NCBI GenBank assembly: GCA_025200525.1 | Contig: CM045768.1 | Span: forward strand, 47,171,239 to 47,235,238 | Origin: Camellia lanceoleosa | Taxonomy: Eukaryota; Streptophyta; Magnoliopsida; Ericales; Theaceae | Direction of reading: 5' to 3' | DNA: 64,000 bases | In this document: positions 37,371 to 49,895 of the stretch, piece by piece | Layout: every line of letters begins with the position of its first letter | How positions within the stretch are numbered: position 1 is the first letter of the stretch | Notes under the pieces: generated by a model | What the model saw: only the letters and a program-made list of their open reading frames with translations | Database searches by the model: none | What the model was told of the DNA's origin: nothing | Position numbers and translations under genes: made by a program

Positions 37371-37375
37371 ATATT

Positions 37376-38619
37376 GATAGTTATATATTTGAATTAAATC
37401 TATATTACAAAAAATAGATAGTTATTTTAAATTTGTATTTGTCACCAATTTTTTAAAAACAAACATGATTTAAACATATAACTAATCTAATCATTTTGAT
37501 TTTTTTAAACATATAACTAACAAATAAATATGGGATAACATGATTTAAATATCAATGTCTAATCATTTTGATTTTTTATATAAATATTCAACTCTAACTA
37601 ATCTTAAAATATGAATAATTTAAATCACCAAAATTAGTTCCAAAATAAATCTGTCAAGACCAAACCCAAACCTTTTTAGGATTATTAGTCTTGAGATTAC
37701 TAATTTTTTAAATTATGTATTTTCTTTTATATTTGAATTGACACAGTACTCTGAAAATGAATTAACAAAATCTTATCCCATATTTATTTGGAAATATTAA
37801 AATAGACAAATATGAAATACGTAATATGATAACCGTAATAACATTATTATAATTTATAATATATATTACACTATCATATCATGCGCTACTTTCTTTTCTT
37901 TTTTTTTGGAGCAAAATTTGTGCTACTTTTTAAAAGGCAATTTTGCCTAAAAAAAATTTAGGCGAAAAATTTTACACTTCATTTTACCTTTTTAGACCAA
38001 AATAAAAAATAAAAAAATTGTTATCAAGAGAAGAATATCAAATTCATTAATATTAAAAATCACAAGCAATCAATAAAAAAATTGCACAGTTATTTAACCA
38101 TCAAATTCTGTTTAGTCCCATTTTTAGAATTTATTTTTTTTAAATATTAAAAATAGTTTGGTAAAAATAAAAATCAAAAAGATATTCTTGAATTTTAAAT
38201 ACTATTTTTGCACAAGAAAAATTAACAGTGTTTTTTGAATTTTATGTTTTATTAAATTATTAGTCCAACCATGTAATATGTCTGCCCAAAACAAACATGA
38301 CAGGTGTTTTAACTGTTTTCATGAAATAAAATCCGTTTTAACTTGATAAATTACATTTTAAATGTTTAGTTTTATCAATTTTATCCTTTATATTTTAACT
38401 TAACTTAATTTTGAAATCCAATCCATGAACACTGAACACTAGCAGAAACTATTTCTGAGAAAAAGATAGTTACAAAAACAAAAAGCCTCCAAATTAAATT
38501 GAATAAAATCAAAATCTCCTTCACAACATCAAAAATCCACAATAACATACACACAACTGATTTAAAAAGCGACAAAAATGCTCCTCAAAAATCTCTGCTC
38601 TAATTTGAGGTTTCTTGTA
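37376..38619. other. AT-rich intergenic DNA and GH17 3' flank
   Basis: AT-rich sequence between the retrotransposon and the stop codon of the minus-strand GH17 gene, with repeated words such as ACATATAACTAA and TAATCATTTTGATTTTT (37470-37575). The last hundred bases or so should be the gene's 3' UTR. No gene is seen. Confidence 0.6.
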
Positions 38620-41600
38620 CTAAATCGGACTCAGTGAACATAAAAATACAGTTGCTGTCAGCAAAACTACCCAATGCAGGAGAACAGACCCGAGAAGAGA
38701 TGCCGAAAGAGAAGTTTGTAATCCAACTGAAAATCTGCAATTTGCGAACGAGGGATCGACAGTGGTTATCAAACCCAACCCTCCAAAATCACAGCTATCT
38801 GCTGTCTGATTATGTTCTTGGTAGTAGCTGTTAAATGCGTATGATATGTTCCCAGGCCAACTAATGTTAAAACAAGAACCACCAGGAGACATGGCACTAC
38901 AGTCAGCAACAGAACATGCCTCAAGAGCACTTGCCGTGGCATTTGACAAGTCCTGGTTATTGTTCACGACGCACCATTTCGAAGCAAGGTATTCCACATT
39001 CTGTGCATTCACAAGGTCTTTAAAACCCTGCCCAAAATCGACGCGGTACTTGGCTTGGCCATCGAAAGTAAAGACACCCCAGTGTCTCTCAAAATTTCCG
39101 GTCACTATGCTTCTTTGATCCTCGTCTAAAAGGCTAAATACATAAGTCTCTATTGGTGGGTTTCGAGGTCTCAGAGGAGTACCTGATTTGCTATGAAGGT
39201 GATCAGTTAGGCCTTTCATGAATATCTCAGCAATTGATGAGGTGGCATTGGCAGCTCCGTCTGTAGGCCAGCCAATCTGCCCAATGATGATCTCCATCTG
39301 GGGAAATCCGACGGTTGATAATGCGGTTACAAGGGTATCATAGCTTAAGTCAAAGCTGTTTCGGTAGGTTTTGTGGCTGTCATTACGAGGATGTGCAGTT
39401 TCTTTGAAGAGAGCAAAATTGAGGGAAATGTTTTTGTTTTGACGGTAATTTAAGAAAGGCAAAATGCTAGCAAAGAAAGGAGAGCGATGCTTGTCAAGAA
39501 ATGAGAGAAGTTCGATCATGGTTTTGTTGATGTCGGGCCTAAAGTGTCCTTTAGAAGGCAGGCCAGATTCAGATTCGAAAGTATCAGAACTGCACGGAAC
39601 CACAACTCTGACCTTGTTTGCTAAGTTAGCACCAGTAAGAGCTGTTTGAATGTTCATGGCAGCACCAACAACAAAGGGGTAGAATTGTGCACCATAACTT
39701 TGGAGGAATGGCTCGTCACCAACAGCAATATACCTGTAAACAGGCTAGTTAGCAGTTTGCACAGGAAGACAAATCAACCTTATTGTACAAGTAAGATAGT
39801 TGACCACTAATTACATGTAATTAAGTTAAATGCAAAAAGAAAATAAGAAAGAAAAGAGGCTTATTATGGCAATTTGGAAGGATCATATCCCTCGTTCTCC
39901 CCCAAAATATTATTATTGAACCTTAACTAATTTGTTTTTTATAGCTTGCATTTAGTAATCCACAAAAAACTAGACTCAAAGGTCATCTTCCATCCCGTGA
40001 TGAAGTTGTGCTCCACCGATATACAATAGTCGTCTTTAACGTGCCTAAGGTATACAAGAGTGTATCCCTTTGATCGTGACCAAATGCAATCCACCACAAG
40101 TCCATTGTTCACTGAAATGCTGCCTTGAAAATCAAGACAAGCAGCAGTTAAATAATGTAATTTGTCATAAAAGGCAAACCCCATTGCAGAATCTAAACTT
40201 GAAGTGAATAGCAACCAACCAGACTGGAGCGAAGCATTTTAACAGATGAAGTGAGGTAAATATAGGGAGGTTAAGCTGGAGTTTGCTCTGTTATCAATTT
40301 AAATTACCACTCAACAAAAAACTTATATCCATTCGTCTGTCCCAGCCATCGCCATGAACAATGTAGCCTTGGGATTGCCGAAGCATGTATCAATGAACTA
40401 GCGGATAACACTTGCATGATTGCTAGATAGATTGTTTCAAATCAAGCCAACCTTCTAGAAGCAAGTCTCCACTCCTCACACACACAGAACATAATAATAA
40501 TAATAATAATAACTTGGCTAAATTGGCAAATTCAGTTTAATAGCTTTCCCCAAAATAATGAACTAGTAGAGCATAAAACACACTCATCTAAATGGTATGA
40601 GGCCTTGCTTCCATGTCTTCATGAAAATCCACAAGAAGTTTCACCACATCTGCACAAATTCCTTTTCCTCAAAACTGAGTGCTCCCACGATTAATCCAAA
40701 CCAAGTTGAGTAAAGAGGCAATGAGAAATACGTGGAATCCAAAGCTAATTTCTCAAATGGGTGGAATCCAAAGCTAATTTCTCAAAAGAGTCAGTAGCAG
40801 GCACATGAAATTTTCTAGAAAAGACTAGCTTTTATACTAAAATAATATTCCACCAGGGGCCTAAATAATAAGAAAAAAAATAAAATAAAATAGTACGATG
40901 AAATAAGAATTCTATAAGATAGAGAGGTGTATGTGGGAAGAAACAGAAGAGAATTTAATCAAGAAGAGATAGTTGCATAGATAGATTAAGAGAGATGATA
41001 CAAATGGAGAAAAAGAGTTCAAAAGGAAAAGAGGAGAGAGAGAGTACTTCAACTAAATTTGAATTCATTCTTCTGAAAGGTTGATAATACTGTTATATAG
41101 CAGTGAAATAGTCTCAAGAATACCCTAAAACTCAGTTTCTACAAAAATAATTATAAACACTGTAGTAACCAATTATAATCCAATTTTTATTACCAAAATA
41201 AGCAGAAGAATTAATATTACAAAAAAATGCAATACTATTTAGAAAGCCCTAAACTTGTCAAAAGGCCAGCATAAGCTAGGTTCCATCAGCTGCTCTTCAT
41301 TGTTAGTGGTTAGTTGCTGGAAGCAAAAATTTGCAAAAGTAAAGGTTTTAAAAGCAATTAATGTCAATATTCACAAAGTTTACCAAGTTGTTTGCCTGCA
41401 TACGTGCTTGTCATTAATGGCCAATCACCAAAATAACTCTAGAAAATCAGCGAAGTTCACGGAGATCCACAAAATTTAGAAACCAACGAAAAGGTTCACT
41501 TCACAGTTCAAAAAGAGGTCACAGATCTGGTAACTATGATGAAAATACAAAAACATACACAATTTAATCATCAAATGAAGTCCCATTCCATTGTCATTTC

Positions 41601-44315
41601 ATACATTTCTCCATATACTTACCCTGGTTGGCCTTGAAACCAATGGCCTTACATTCAATATATAACTCATTTTAATATTACAAGAAATTGGTGAACCTTC
41701 TAAGGAGGTATAATATACACAATACATAATAAAACAAATTGGTTACAAGAAAGACAAGGTGAAGCATCCAAAACAGTTGAGGAAGCATATGAATACCTAT
41801 TTGCTCAAACTCGACACTCCCACGAAGGATTTCAAAGAAAAATCATTTCAATTGTAAAGTTGAAACTTGGAGTTTTCAAACATTTTTTGGTTAAATATAT
41901 GTTGTCATGCTAAGCGAAGCTGCTCTTCAAATTATTATGTTTAGACCATTAGATGCCCACCAATGGATGGGAAGTATTATTCTTATCATGTTGTTTTTCA
42001 CTCTAGGACATCATTCAGTTAGTGGCTGAAACACCACCTTGCATTAACAATTGGGATGTACTCCACTGTATTGTCTCTTCAGCTACCCAACAACATTCGC
42101 ACTATTAAAGCTTCTTTTGCCATTCATTAAATTTTAAACAGCCCAAATCTATGCAGAATTAGATACTTTTAAGCAATTCTAGTTGCCATTGCCAAAGAGA
42201 CCAACTAAGTGAGACATTACATAGCATCAAATTAAAACAACTAGAAGGTTTGGTATTTGTTGGTATTAAAGGTTACCATATAGAGGAGTCACTACAAAGG
42301 TTCCAGTTCTAGTCTCTGCCCAAGATTGTCGGCATCCTTGTATTTTTTCAATTTTCCAACGCCAACCAAAAAGAACACGCAATCAAATGGAGTCCAAGAT
42401 ACATCCTAAACAATGTTTGGGACTTTCAATGGCAAGCTAGATGTTAATTTTGATACTCGTATTATTGCAATCCCCAACCTTCCACACAACACCCCAATAA
42501 AAAAATAAATAAGGTTGATAGCATGACAACAAGGGTTATTTGAACACAAATACTTACCTATAGCCGTATTTCGCTCAAATGAAAAAATAGGTTGGCTAGG
42601 GTAGCCCAATTAAAAAAGTCACAAAACCAAATAAATAAACTGTCTATTTGCAAATCCAACAACATTGAGGTTGTATCCACAGCCATCTCACATTATGAGA
42701 CCAACACATGTGAGAGGAAGCAATACGGATATCACTAAGGCTATGTATTTTCATTTTTTTTTTTTGTAAGTAAAGCAAATTGTATTAAATAAAAGCGTCA
42801 AAAGGGATGTTATCCCTGTATAAAAAGATTACACCATGATAAACTATATTATTCTCAACAACAGAAGCCTTTACACTCCCGAAAAAACAACTATAGGTTC
42901 TTACAAATGAAGAGAACCAACAAAATCTACATTATTTTTGGTGAGTACAAAATCTACGATCTGATCTTGATCTTCCTTACAAGCCATCTAGGCAAAATGA
43001 CCCAATAGCTACTTTTAAGCCTATATAGAGGCTCCTCTACACTTTGAGAAGTCCTCTTATTCCACTCCTTCCATAAAAGCCTCATCAAACATAAAGGAGC
43101 CAGTAGCCAAGCCTTTTGTCTTTGCTTTCCCACCATCCAAACAAGATCCCCATCACATCTCTATGTAAAACCCAATCTATCGAAAACAGAGCCAAAACTA
43201 GATCCCACAAATCCCTTGTCACCTTGTAATAAAAAAGAAACTGACTCACCATTACAATTACAAACCAATTAACAATAGTTTGTCATCTCCTAATTAAGTA
43301 ATCACCCATAAGGATCTTCTCATGGGTCGCATTCGGCCACACACACACACAAAAAAAAAAAAAGTAATTTTGGAAGGAATCCTAGCAATCCAAATGTCTC
43401 AAATTAAAACTCACCCTCCTATTCCCCAACAAAGCCCGATAAAAAGACTTCACGTCAAGACAACCCGCCACAAAGAATTTGGACCATCTCTAATGCTTCT
43501 ATACCTCATCTCCACACCACTTATGATGCCAGAACTTCACCCCATCTCCCCTCCCCACCTTAAAAGCTATCACATTTCAAATAATCATCCCAAACTAGAT
43601 GGATTATCTTCCAAAGCCCCATCCCAAGATGTAATCACTTGGCATATTTCCACGCTTGTCGCTAATACTAATTTTCAGGCAGCTTCTTTCTAGCATGAAT
43701 TGCTTTGGTTTCTTCTAATTCTTTCTACATGTGGGTGGATGTTGTATTATGTCTTTAGCTTAAAGGAATATATGTTTCATTTGCATACTTTGTGCTTTGC
43801 AATCTAAAATATAGAAAAATGCTAAAAGAAGAGAAAAGAAAACCGACAAACCCTTTGCTGAAAAACCACATTCTAAGATAAACCCATAAATAAATATTCT
43901 CAAACATATATATATATATATATATGACTGAGGGAGGGGTAAAAACAAAGTGAACGACATACTCTATTCGAACTCCACTGCCTCCATTGGAGAAGTAACG
44001 GGTGAGATTATCGTGGACCCAACTATCAGCAGCCTTCTTGGAGGAATTCAAGCTTCTGAGCATGGAATTGGGAATGCCAACAGTTACATAGATATGAGAA
44101 CCGGAGAGAGATTCGAGGACGAGAGGGTCGGTATCGAAGAGCTTGACCTTGGAGATGTTGTTGGATTTCAAGAGGTCAACCACCTTGGGCGGTGGCAGTG
44201 GTTGGGAGGCGGTGGTGCCCCAGTTGACTCCAATGGCTCGAACCCTAGACGAAAACAAACTGCAAATGGCTAGCACAAACAGTAAGGCCAGGATCAGAGG
44301 GAGATTCGAGGCCAT
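38620..44315 (-). CDS. GPI-anchored glucan endo-1,3-beta-glucosidase-like protein (GH17 plus X8/CBM43)
   Basis: Two exons, 44315-43963 and 39733-38620, encode 488 residues; the 4.2-kb intron splits codon 118. MASNLPLILALLFVLAICSL is a signal peptide, cleaved probably after Ala27 before IGVNWGT, the GH17 start. The GH17 domain runs to about residue 345: VGDEPF holds the acid/base Glu125, but the nucleophile position in the GH17 signature (PROSITE PS00587) reads IIIGQIGWPTDG, Gln270 instead of Glu. An X8 carbohydrate-binding domain starts at KWCVV (Cys372) with its Cys pattern, and the C-terminus is hydrophobic (LLGSVLLHWVVLL), fitting a GPI signal. Relatives act at the cell surface or plasmodesmata on callose; from memory the nearest Arabidopsis relative is At5g58480. 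If the Gln is real, hydrolysis should be lost or strongly reduced and glucan binding may be the role. Confidence 0.93.
42757..43690 (-). mobile_element. 3' fragment of a LINE (RT C-terminus) in the GH17 intron
   Basis: Minus-strand readings GRGDGVKFWHHKWCGDE (about 43570-43500) and LCLMRLLWKEWNKRTSQ (about 43090) match the C-terminal region of plant LINE reverse transcriptases (the part with the zinc-binding RT domain). The fragment ends at a T-run at 42757-42766, which is an A-tail on the minus strand. It is truncated at the 5' side and interrupted by stops. Target duplications were not resolved. Confidence 0.7.
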
Positions 44316-44989
44316 TGAAGAGAAGAGAGGTGTGTGATGCAACTAGTAAGCCTAGTACTGCTTCATGCTATGGTTTTGGTTTTGGACAAATGGTAGTGTG
44401 TCTGGCGAGCGCGTGACTCGTTTGGGATTTGAGTCCGCTTTTTAGTTTTTTTTTTAATTTATAGTTTGGTTTTAAAATATCTTATTTAGAATAGATTTTT
44501 TTGATTTTTTAAAATAATTATAAGAAAAAATAAAATAATTATATGTTTAAAGTGATATTTTATTTTATTTTATTAAAATAATTTATTTTATCTTGTGCAA
44601 TTATTTTATTTCAAATTGTATTCCCAAACAAGCTCGGACTGTGTTTGGGGAATAGACTTTGGTCGGGGACTACGGCAATTATTTATTCGGAGTGCTAATG
44701 TGACCGCACCTGCGTACTGACATGCCGGCTTGTTTTAGTTCGTGTGGCGCACTCCTTAAACATTTTATAATACAATTGTCTTTAAGCCGTTCACTTTTTG
44801 TTAAGCATTAAATAATTTAGAATTTTTATATTTTAATGTACATTTTAATTCCTATTGATTGATCATTATTTAATATTAAGATTGGTATTAAAATAAAGAC
44901 GTTCGGTTCAAAAGTTCAATTCAAAATTTTATTGCTCAAAGGTCCAGGAATGAAATTAGTAGGTTCACGAGGACATAACTTTTCACAAT
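44316..44989. promoter_or_regulatory. GH17 upstream region
   Basis: This is the 5' flank of the minus-strand GH17 gene up to the next retroelement, with AT-rich repeats of AAAATAATT/TTTTATTTT type at 44500-44620. The promoter must lie here, but I do not see a convincing TATA box or named element. Confidence 0.35.
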
Positions 44990-47960
44990 GGCCTGTTAGC
45001 ACCATAAATCTGCAATTTTTATTATTTATATAATTGCAGGACACGTGGCATTCTCTTATTCATTTGGAAGTTAAGAAGTTATAAAGATAATGGAGAATAT
45101 GAAGGACAAAGTGGATGAGTGGAAGGACATATGGCAAGACAAGAATGAAGATGGAAGAGTGGGTAGTTTTAGGTGGTTATTGGGTAGTTATCACCGGAAG
45201 TTTTTTCCTACAAATATTTGTTATAAATAGCCATTCATGGCTACATTGTAAAGGATCCAAAACTCAAATCAAAGACATTGATTTCAATATTTCTTGTCAT
45301 TTTCCTTATCTTAGAGTAGTTTAACATAGATTTATATTTCAAGCATTTATTTTCATGCACTTCCTTTCAAGCATAGAGTAGAGGTAAGTAATTGTTACTT
45401 TGATTGTTTACTCAATCGCCTTTTCTCCATCTCTTTCTTCTTTAATTTTTCTTTTCTACACTTTGGCAATTTTGAAGTCCTCTTTGTTGAGGCAAAAGAA
45501 CCGCCAACACAATCGCTGATAATTGGCTTGAATTTAATCTGAAGGATTTTTCAATCCTTTGGCACGCCAAGATTTATAATATTTTCCTTCAGAGGAAAAA
45601 TAAGCCAACATTTTTGGCACGCCCAAGGGGATGTACCAAGTGTAAGAAATGACAAACAATTTGATTTCGCCATTCGAACTTGTCAATTCAAATATATTTG
45701 CTGAAAGAAAAATTTTGAATCTTCAAAAGAGATCTATTTTCTTGATGAAATAAACTTTCATCCATTACAATATTATTTGGTGGAAGAAAAAGACACCATT
45801 TAATTGGAGAAATTCATCAACTTGATATGGAAATTCGCCAATGGAATGATGAGTTATCAACTCTCACTATTAAGTCTTTAACCGAGGCTTTAATGGCGTG
45901 AATTGGTGAATTTTTTTCGTAATTTTTCCATAGTTGAAAATAGCAAAAGCAAAGAGTTGATTTCATCAATGGCTCTGGGGGTTCAAGAGCCCGCTTTTAA
46001 AGAGCCAAGTTATGAAATTAACACAACGAAGAGCATGTTCTTGAGCCAAATTTGGCTAAAATGATGTTCCATGTATGACTGGGGTCCAAAAATCAAATTT
46101 TAGAGAGTCAAGTTATGAAAATAACATATTTATGAGTGATTTTCATAAGCCATTAATGGCTAACATGGAAAAACAACCCACTTTGCTAAATAAATATGAA
46201 AATCAATTCAGCGAAAGTTTTGTTTTTAAAACAAACATGGTCAAGAATGATGTACAAGCCATCGCTCATGAATTCAAAATTTTGACACTTTTCAAAATGT
46301 CAAAAGTATGAATTTTCATGGTCACACTATACCATGACTTTTGGTGTTCAAAATCCTTTTTGGATTTGTGGTTCACATCAAAATATAATTCTAATGATGT
46401 GGCTAATAAAATTAACAAATTGTTCTTATGAGTTCGAAGAACTAAGAACAAGGGATGACCATTTAAAATGCATGAATTTGGCTAGAAAAAGCCTATGCAT
46501 TTAAATAAATGGTTGAGATTGGCTTATCTTTTCAAATTGATGGCCAGTTGTTTGTATGTACACAAATAAAGCATCAAGATACATTCAAGAATCAAGAGTT
46601 GTTTCAAGGTTGATTACTTCACCTTCGGTCAGATAAAGCTTTGAAGATACATTCAAAACATCAAGAGTTATTTCGAAGGTTGATTACTTCACCTTCGAAA
46701 CTGTATAAAGCTTTGAAAACTTTCGAAATGTGTACATTTCTTCAAATATATGTAAAATGACAATTAATTAGTTGTCGAATAATGCCTATTTTTGGCATGA
46801 TAAGTTGGTTCGAAGAACAACAGTTTTTGGTGTCTTCGAAGAATTAATAATTGATTCGAAGCACAAAATTAATATTTTCATTAATTATGTACGAACCAAA
46901 ACATACAAAATTTGATAACCACAATGTTGGCCAAAAGTTGCTTCGAAGGCCCTTTTGCCATAATTTTGCAAGCTTCGAAGCACTCCATCTTGCATTAACA
47001 GCTTCGAAGAAACAATATTGGTGGTTGTGAACCTTCGAAGCTTTGCCGAATATTTCCAAGGATGTAATTTGTCCTTTGTTGGCACTTTCAACTTTCGAAA
47101 GATGATTTTGGTTCTTTGTACCACCTTCGAAGCTTGTTACTAGTCCATAATAGCTAGCATTCGAGGCATCTAGTCATAATTTCATACTCATTCGAAGCAC
47201 TTCATTGGTGCTATTATATCATTCGAAGCACTTTGTTGGTATTATTCAAGCATTTTATTGCTTAGATTAATCATAGTTATTCGCCCTTTAAAAATTCAAA
47301 TAAACATCATTTTTAAGGGTCATGGGGTAATGTTAGCACCATAAATCTGCAATTTTATTATTTATATAATTGCAGGACACGTGGCATTCTCTTATTCATT
47401 TGGAAGTTAAAAGAAGTTATAAAGATAATGGAGAATATGAAGGACAAAGTGGATGAGTGGAAGGACATATGGCAAGACAAGAATGAAGATGGAAGAGTGG
47501 GTAGTTATAGGTGGTTATTGGGTAGTTATTCGGAAGTTTTTTCCTACAAATATTTGTTTATAAATAGCCATTCATGGCTACATTGTAAAGGATCCAAAAC
47601 TCAAATCAAAGACAGTTGATTTCAATATTTCTTGTCATTTTCCTTATCTTAGGAGTAGTTTAACATAGATTTATATTTCGAAGCATTTATTTTCATGCAC
47701 TTCCTTTTCAAGCATAGGAGTAGAGGTAAGTAATTGTTACTTTGATTGTTCACTCAATCGCCTTTTCTCCATCTCCTTTCTTCTTTAATTTTTCTTTTCT
47801 ACACTTTGGCAATTTTGAAGTCCTCTTTGTTGAGGCAAAAGAACCGTCAACACAATCGCTGATAATTGGCTTGAATTTAATCTGTAAGGATTTTTCAATC
47901 CTTGCTGGCACGCTCGCATTTATAATATTTTCCTTCGTAGGAAAAATAAGCCAACAGGCC
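44990..47960 (+). mobile_element. Short non-autonomous LTR retrotransposon (TRIM/LARD-like)
   Basis: Direct repeats 44994-45610 (617 bp) and 47331-47956 (626 bp) start TGTTAGCACCATAAATCTGC and end AAGCCAACA. GGCC flanks both sides (44990-44993, 47957-47960), a possible 4-bp target duplication. TTTTTGGCACGCCCAAGGGG follows the left LTR like a primer-binding site; AAGGGTCATGGGGTAA precedes the right LTR like a polypurine tract, so orientation is plus. Each LTR carries TATAAATAG (45232-45240, 47559-47567). The 1.72-kb interior has no recognisable gag or pol, so it must have moved with proteins from another element. The two LTRs differ mainly by small indels. Confidence 0.85.
46670..47230. repeat. 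Cluster of TTCGAA-centred words in the non-autonomous LTR element
   Basis: At least a dozen copies of TTCGAA, mostly inside CTTCGAAG or ATTCGAAGC, occur at irregular spacing in about 560 bp (for example near 46675, 46811, 46838, 46855, 46943, 46974, 47003, 47033, 47094, 47127, 47190, 47222). No regular period is seen, so it is not a simple tandem array. Confidence 0.8.
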
Positions 47961-49853
47961 AAACTACTTTTATATATTAACCATTTACACAGAGCAGTAG
48001 AAAGAGAATCATTTCATGCCCGGGGGGAGAGAAGGAGAGAGTGAAAGAGACAGAGACAAATGTGCGAAAGAGAGCCTTAAAACCTTAGATCACTCAGTCG
48101 CCGTCACACACACTAGCATCGTCGTTGATATAGACACCACCCCTCCGTCGTTCCAACTCTAACTCATTTGCCGTGGGCTCGATCGTCCTCTGTCACTCGT
48201 CATTGTCTGAAAGCTATGAGCCGTGAACAGATCATCACAGCAAGGACTCATCGTAGTAAAGCTCCTAAACTCCGTCGCCGATCGAGCTCTGGATTGCCAA
48301 AACTCCCTCGATTTCATATCCAAAACCACCATAGCCTTCGCGTGGAACTCCTTCAATTCCATATCCAAATCAGGTTCTAGATCGCTGTAGCTTTCGTGTG
48401 AAGTTCCTTCTCCAACATCTTCATGTACTCCTTTCCCTCCTTCCTCTCTGTATATATATACTTAACTGTCACCTATATGTGTATGTATCGTTATTGTTAG
48501 CGTTCATTTTGCCTCTAAAACTCCAACGTAATCACATTTTTACCCTCTCTCACCACTGCCGCAAGCTTCACCAACGCATTCGCCGACGATTGTAGAGGAC
48601 GAGATGGAGGGACGAGTTGGATTGTTGTTGCTGAAAATTTATTGTTTGTGAACATATGGAATTTTTGAATAGATAACTTTCAATAAATATATATTTTTGG
48701 AGGGGTGGTCACATATTTGTTTTGAACGGTTTGTGAATCGATTTTGACCCCATCCCGCATGTATATGGTTAGGGAAAATTAAACATGCAACTGCTCGTAG
48801 TGTGAATTGCGGTTTGTACCGATAGGGTTTGCGAATATGCGGGCGATTTGTGAATTGGACTTTTTTTCTTAAAAATTTATTTTTAAACTTTTTTTTTTTA
48901 ATTTTGTAAATATTTATTTTGTGCCTTTTCCCCCTATTTTTTAAAATGTTCCAACATTAATAATTAATGAATTAAAACTTATAAATAAAAAACACAATAA
49001 AATTAATTTTTAACACAAACAAATCATTCAAAATCCTAAACTAAAATCATCAATCTCATTCATTATCTATTACCTAACAATATTATTAAATTAAAATCAT
49101 TTAAAATCCTAAACTTACTTAAAAGTAATTCTTCATTAACTTTTACATTCATCCAAAATGCAATAATAAAAATAACAACAATTCAGGTTTTAATTTTTTT
49201 AAAAAAAAGTCTAAGTGCGGGTAAGTTCTTGCAAGTATGGGTTAAACCCGCGACTTGCAATCATGATATATTTCAAACCGCATCCATTCGCATTGTGTCT
49301 GTGAAACCGCCAATTTATATACAGATCGATTCGAGTTGGACAAATTGTGCTGTTCGGATAACCTTATACTCAGCCCTATTTTGGATGATGATGGTTGGTT
49401 GGATTGTTGTTGAAAATTTGTTGTTTTTTGAACAAATTTGTTCAAAAAAATGAACAGATAATTAAAAAATCATAGAATTTCAACAAATAATTTGAACATA
49501 TAGAAATTTTGAATAAATAAATTTCAACAGATAACTTTTATTTGCACATATTATGTATGTGTATGTACCATGTATGTATGTATGTATGTATTTGAGAGTG
49601 TATATTTGCATATATATGATGGTGTATTGGTCAATTGACAATGTTAAGTGATTTTTTGATTGGTTAAGTCGAGATGATCATGCAAAATTATGGTTTCATA
49701 ATTGTCTTGATTGATTGGAGGAAATTGAGCTTGCTTGAGTGATTTAATTTGATTGAAATTATGGTCTTAGTTTTGTATTTGCTTTTATTTTGACTGTTTC
49801 TTGAGTTTGTTTTTCTGTACATGGAAACTGTAATTCATTAGTTTCTTTATTTA

Positions 49854-49895
<42 letters not shown>

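Larger units (their letters stand above)
20788..37375 (-). mobile_element. Tat-like Ty3/gypsy LTR retrotransposon, nested and decayed
   Basis: Two similar direct repeats (20793-21535 and 36642-37370) start TGTATGA and end TCA, and are flanked by a perfect 5-bp target duplication ATATT (20788-20792, 37371-37375). Coding order on the minus strand is gag, protease, RT, RNase H, integrase, the Ty3/gypsy order, so the right copy is the 5' LTR. Just inside it the minus strand reads ATTGGTGTAAAAATGGGAA, a degenerate primer-binding-site region; a purine-rich AATTAAGGGGCAA abuts the 3' LTR. Between integrase and 3' LTR are a tandem repeat block and an antisense ORF, features reported for the Tat lineage. 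Without two nested insertions the element would be about 11.5 kb. All frames are interrupted, and the two LTRs differ by many substitutions and small indels, so it is old and not autonomous. Confidence 0.88.

Noticed and set aside
39939..40214. Minus-strand open frame of about 90 codons in the GH17 intron
   Set aside because: It reads smoothly but I recognise no domain and see no splice connection to the flanking exons; not enough to call a gene.
43322..43693. Plus-strand open frame of 123 codons
   Set aside because: It is antisense to the LINE reverse-transcriptase fragment read on the minus strand.
46075..46311. Plus-strand frame inside the non-autonomous LTR element as a possible gag
   Set aside because: No gag, zinc knuckle or pol motif is visible; the sequence is AT-rich and the frame is short.
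48159..48368. Minus-strand frame of 69 codons (MDMELKEFHAKAMVV...)
   Set aside because: It has a protein-like composition but no recognised family, no splice partners and lies in a CT-rich stretch; kept as intergenic.
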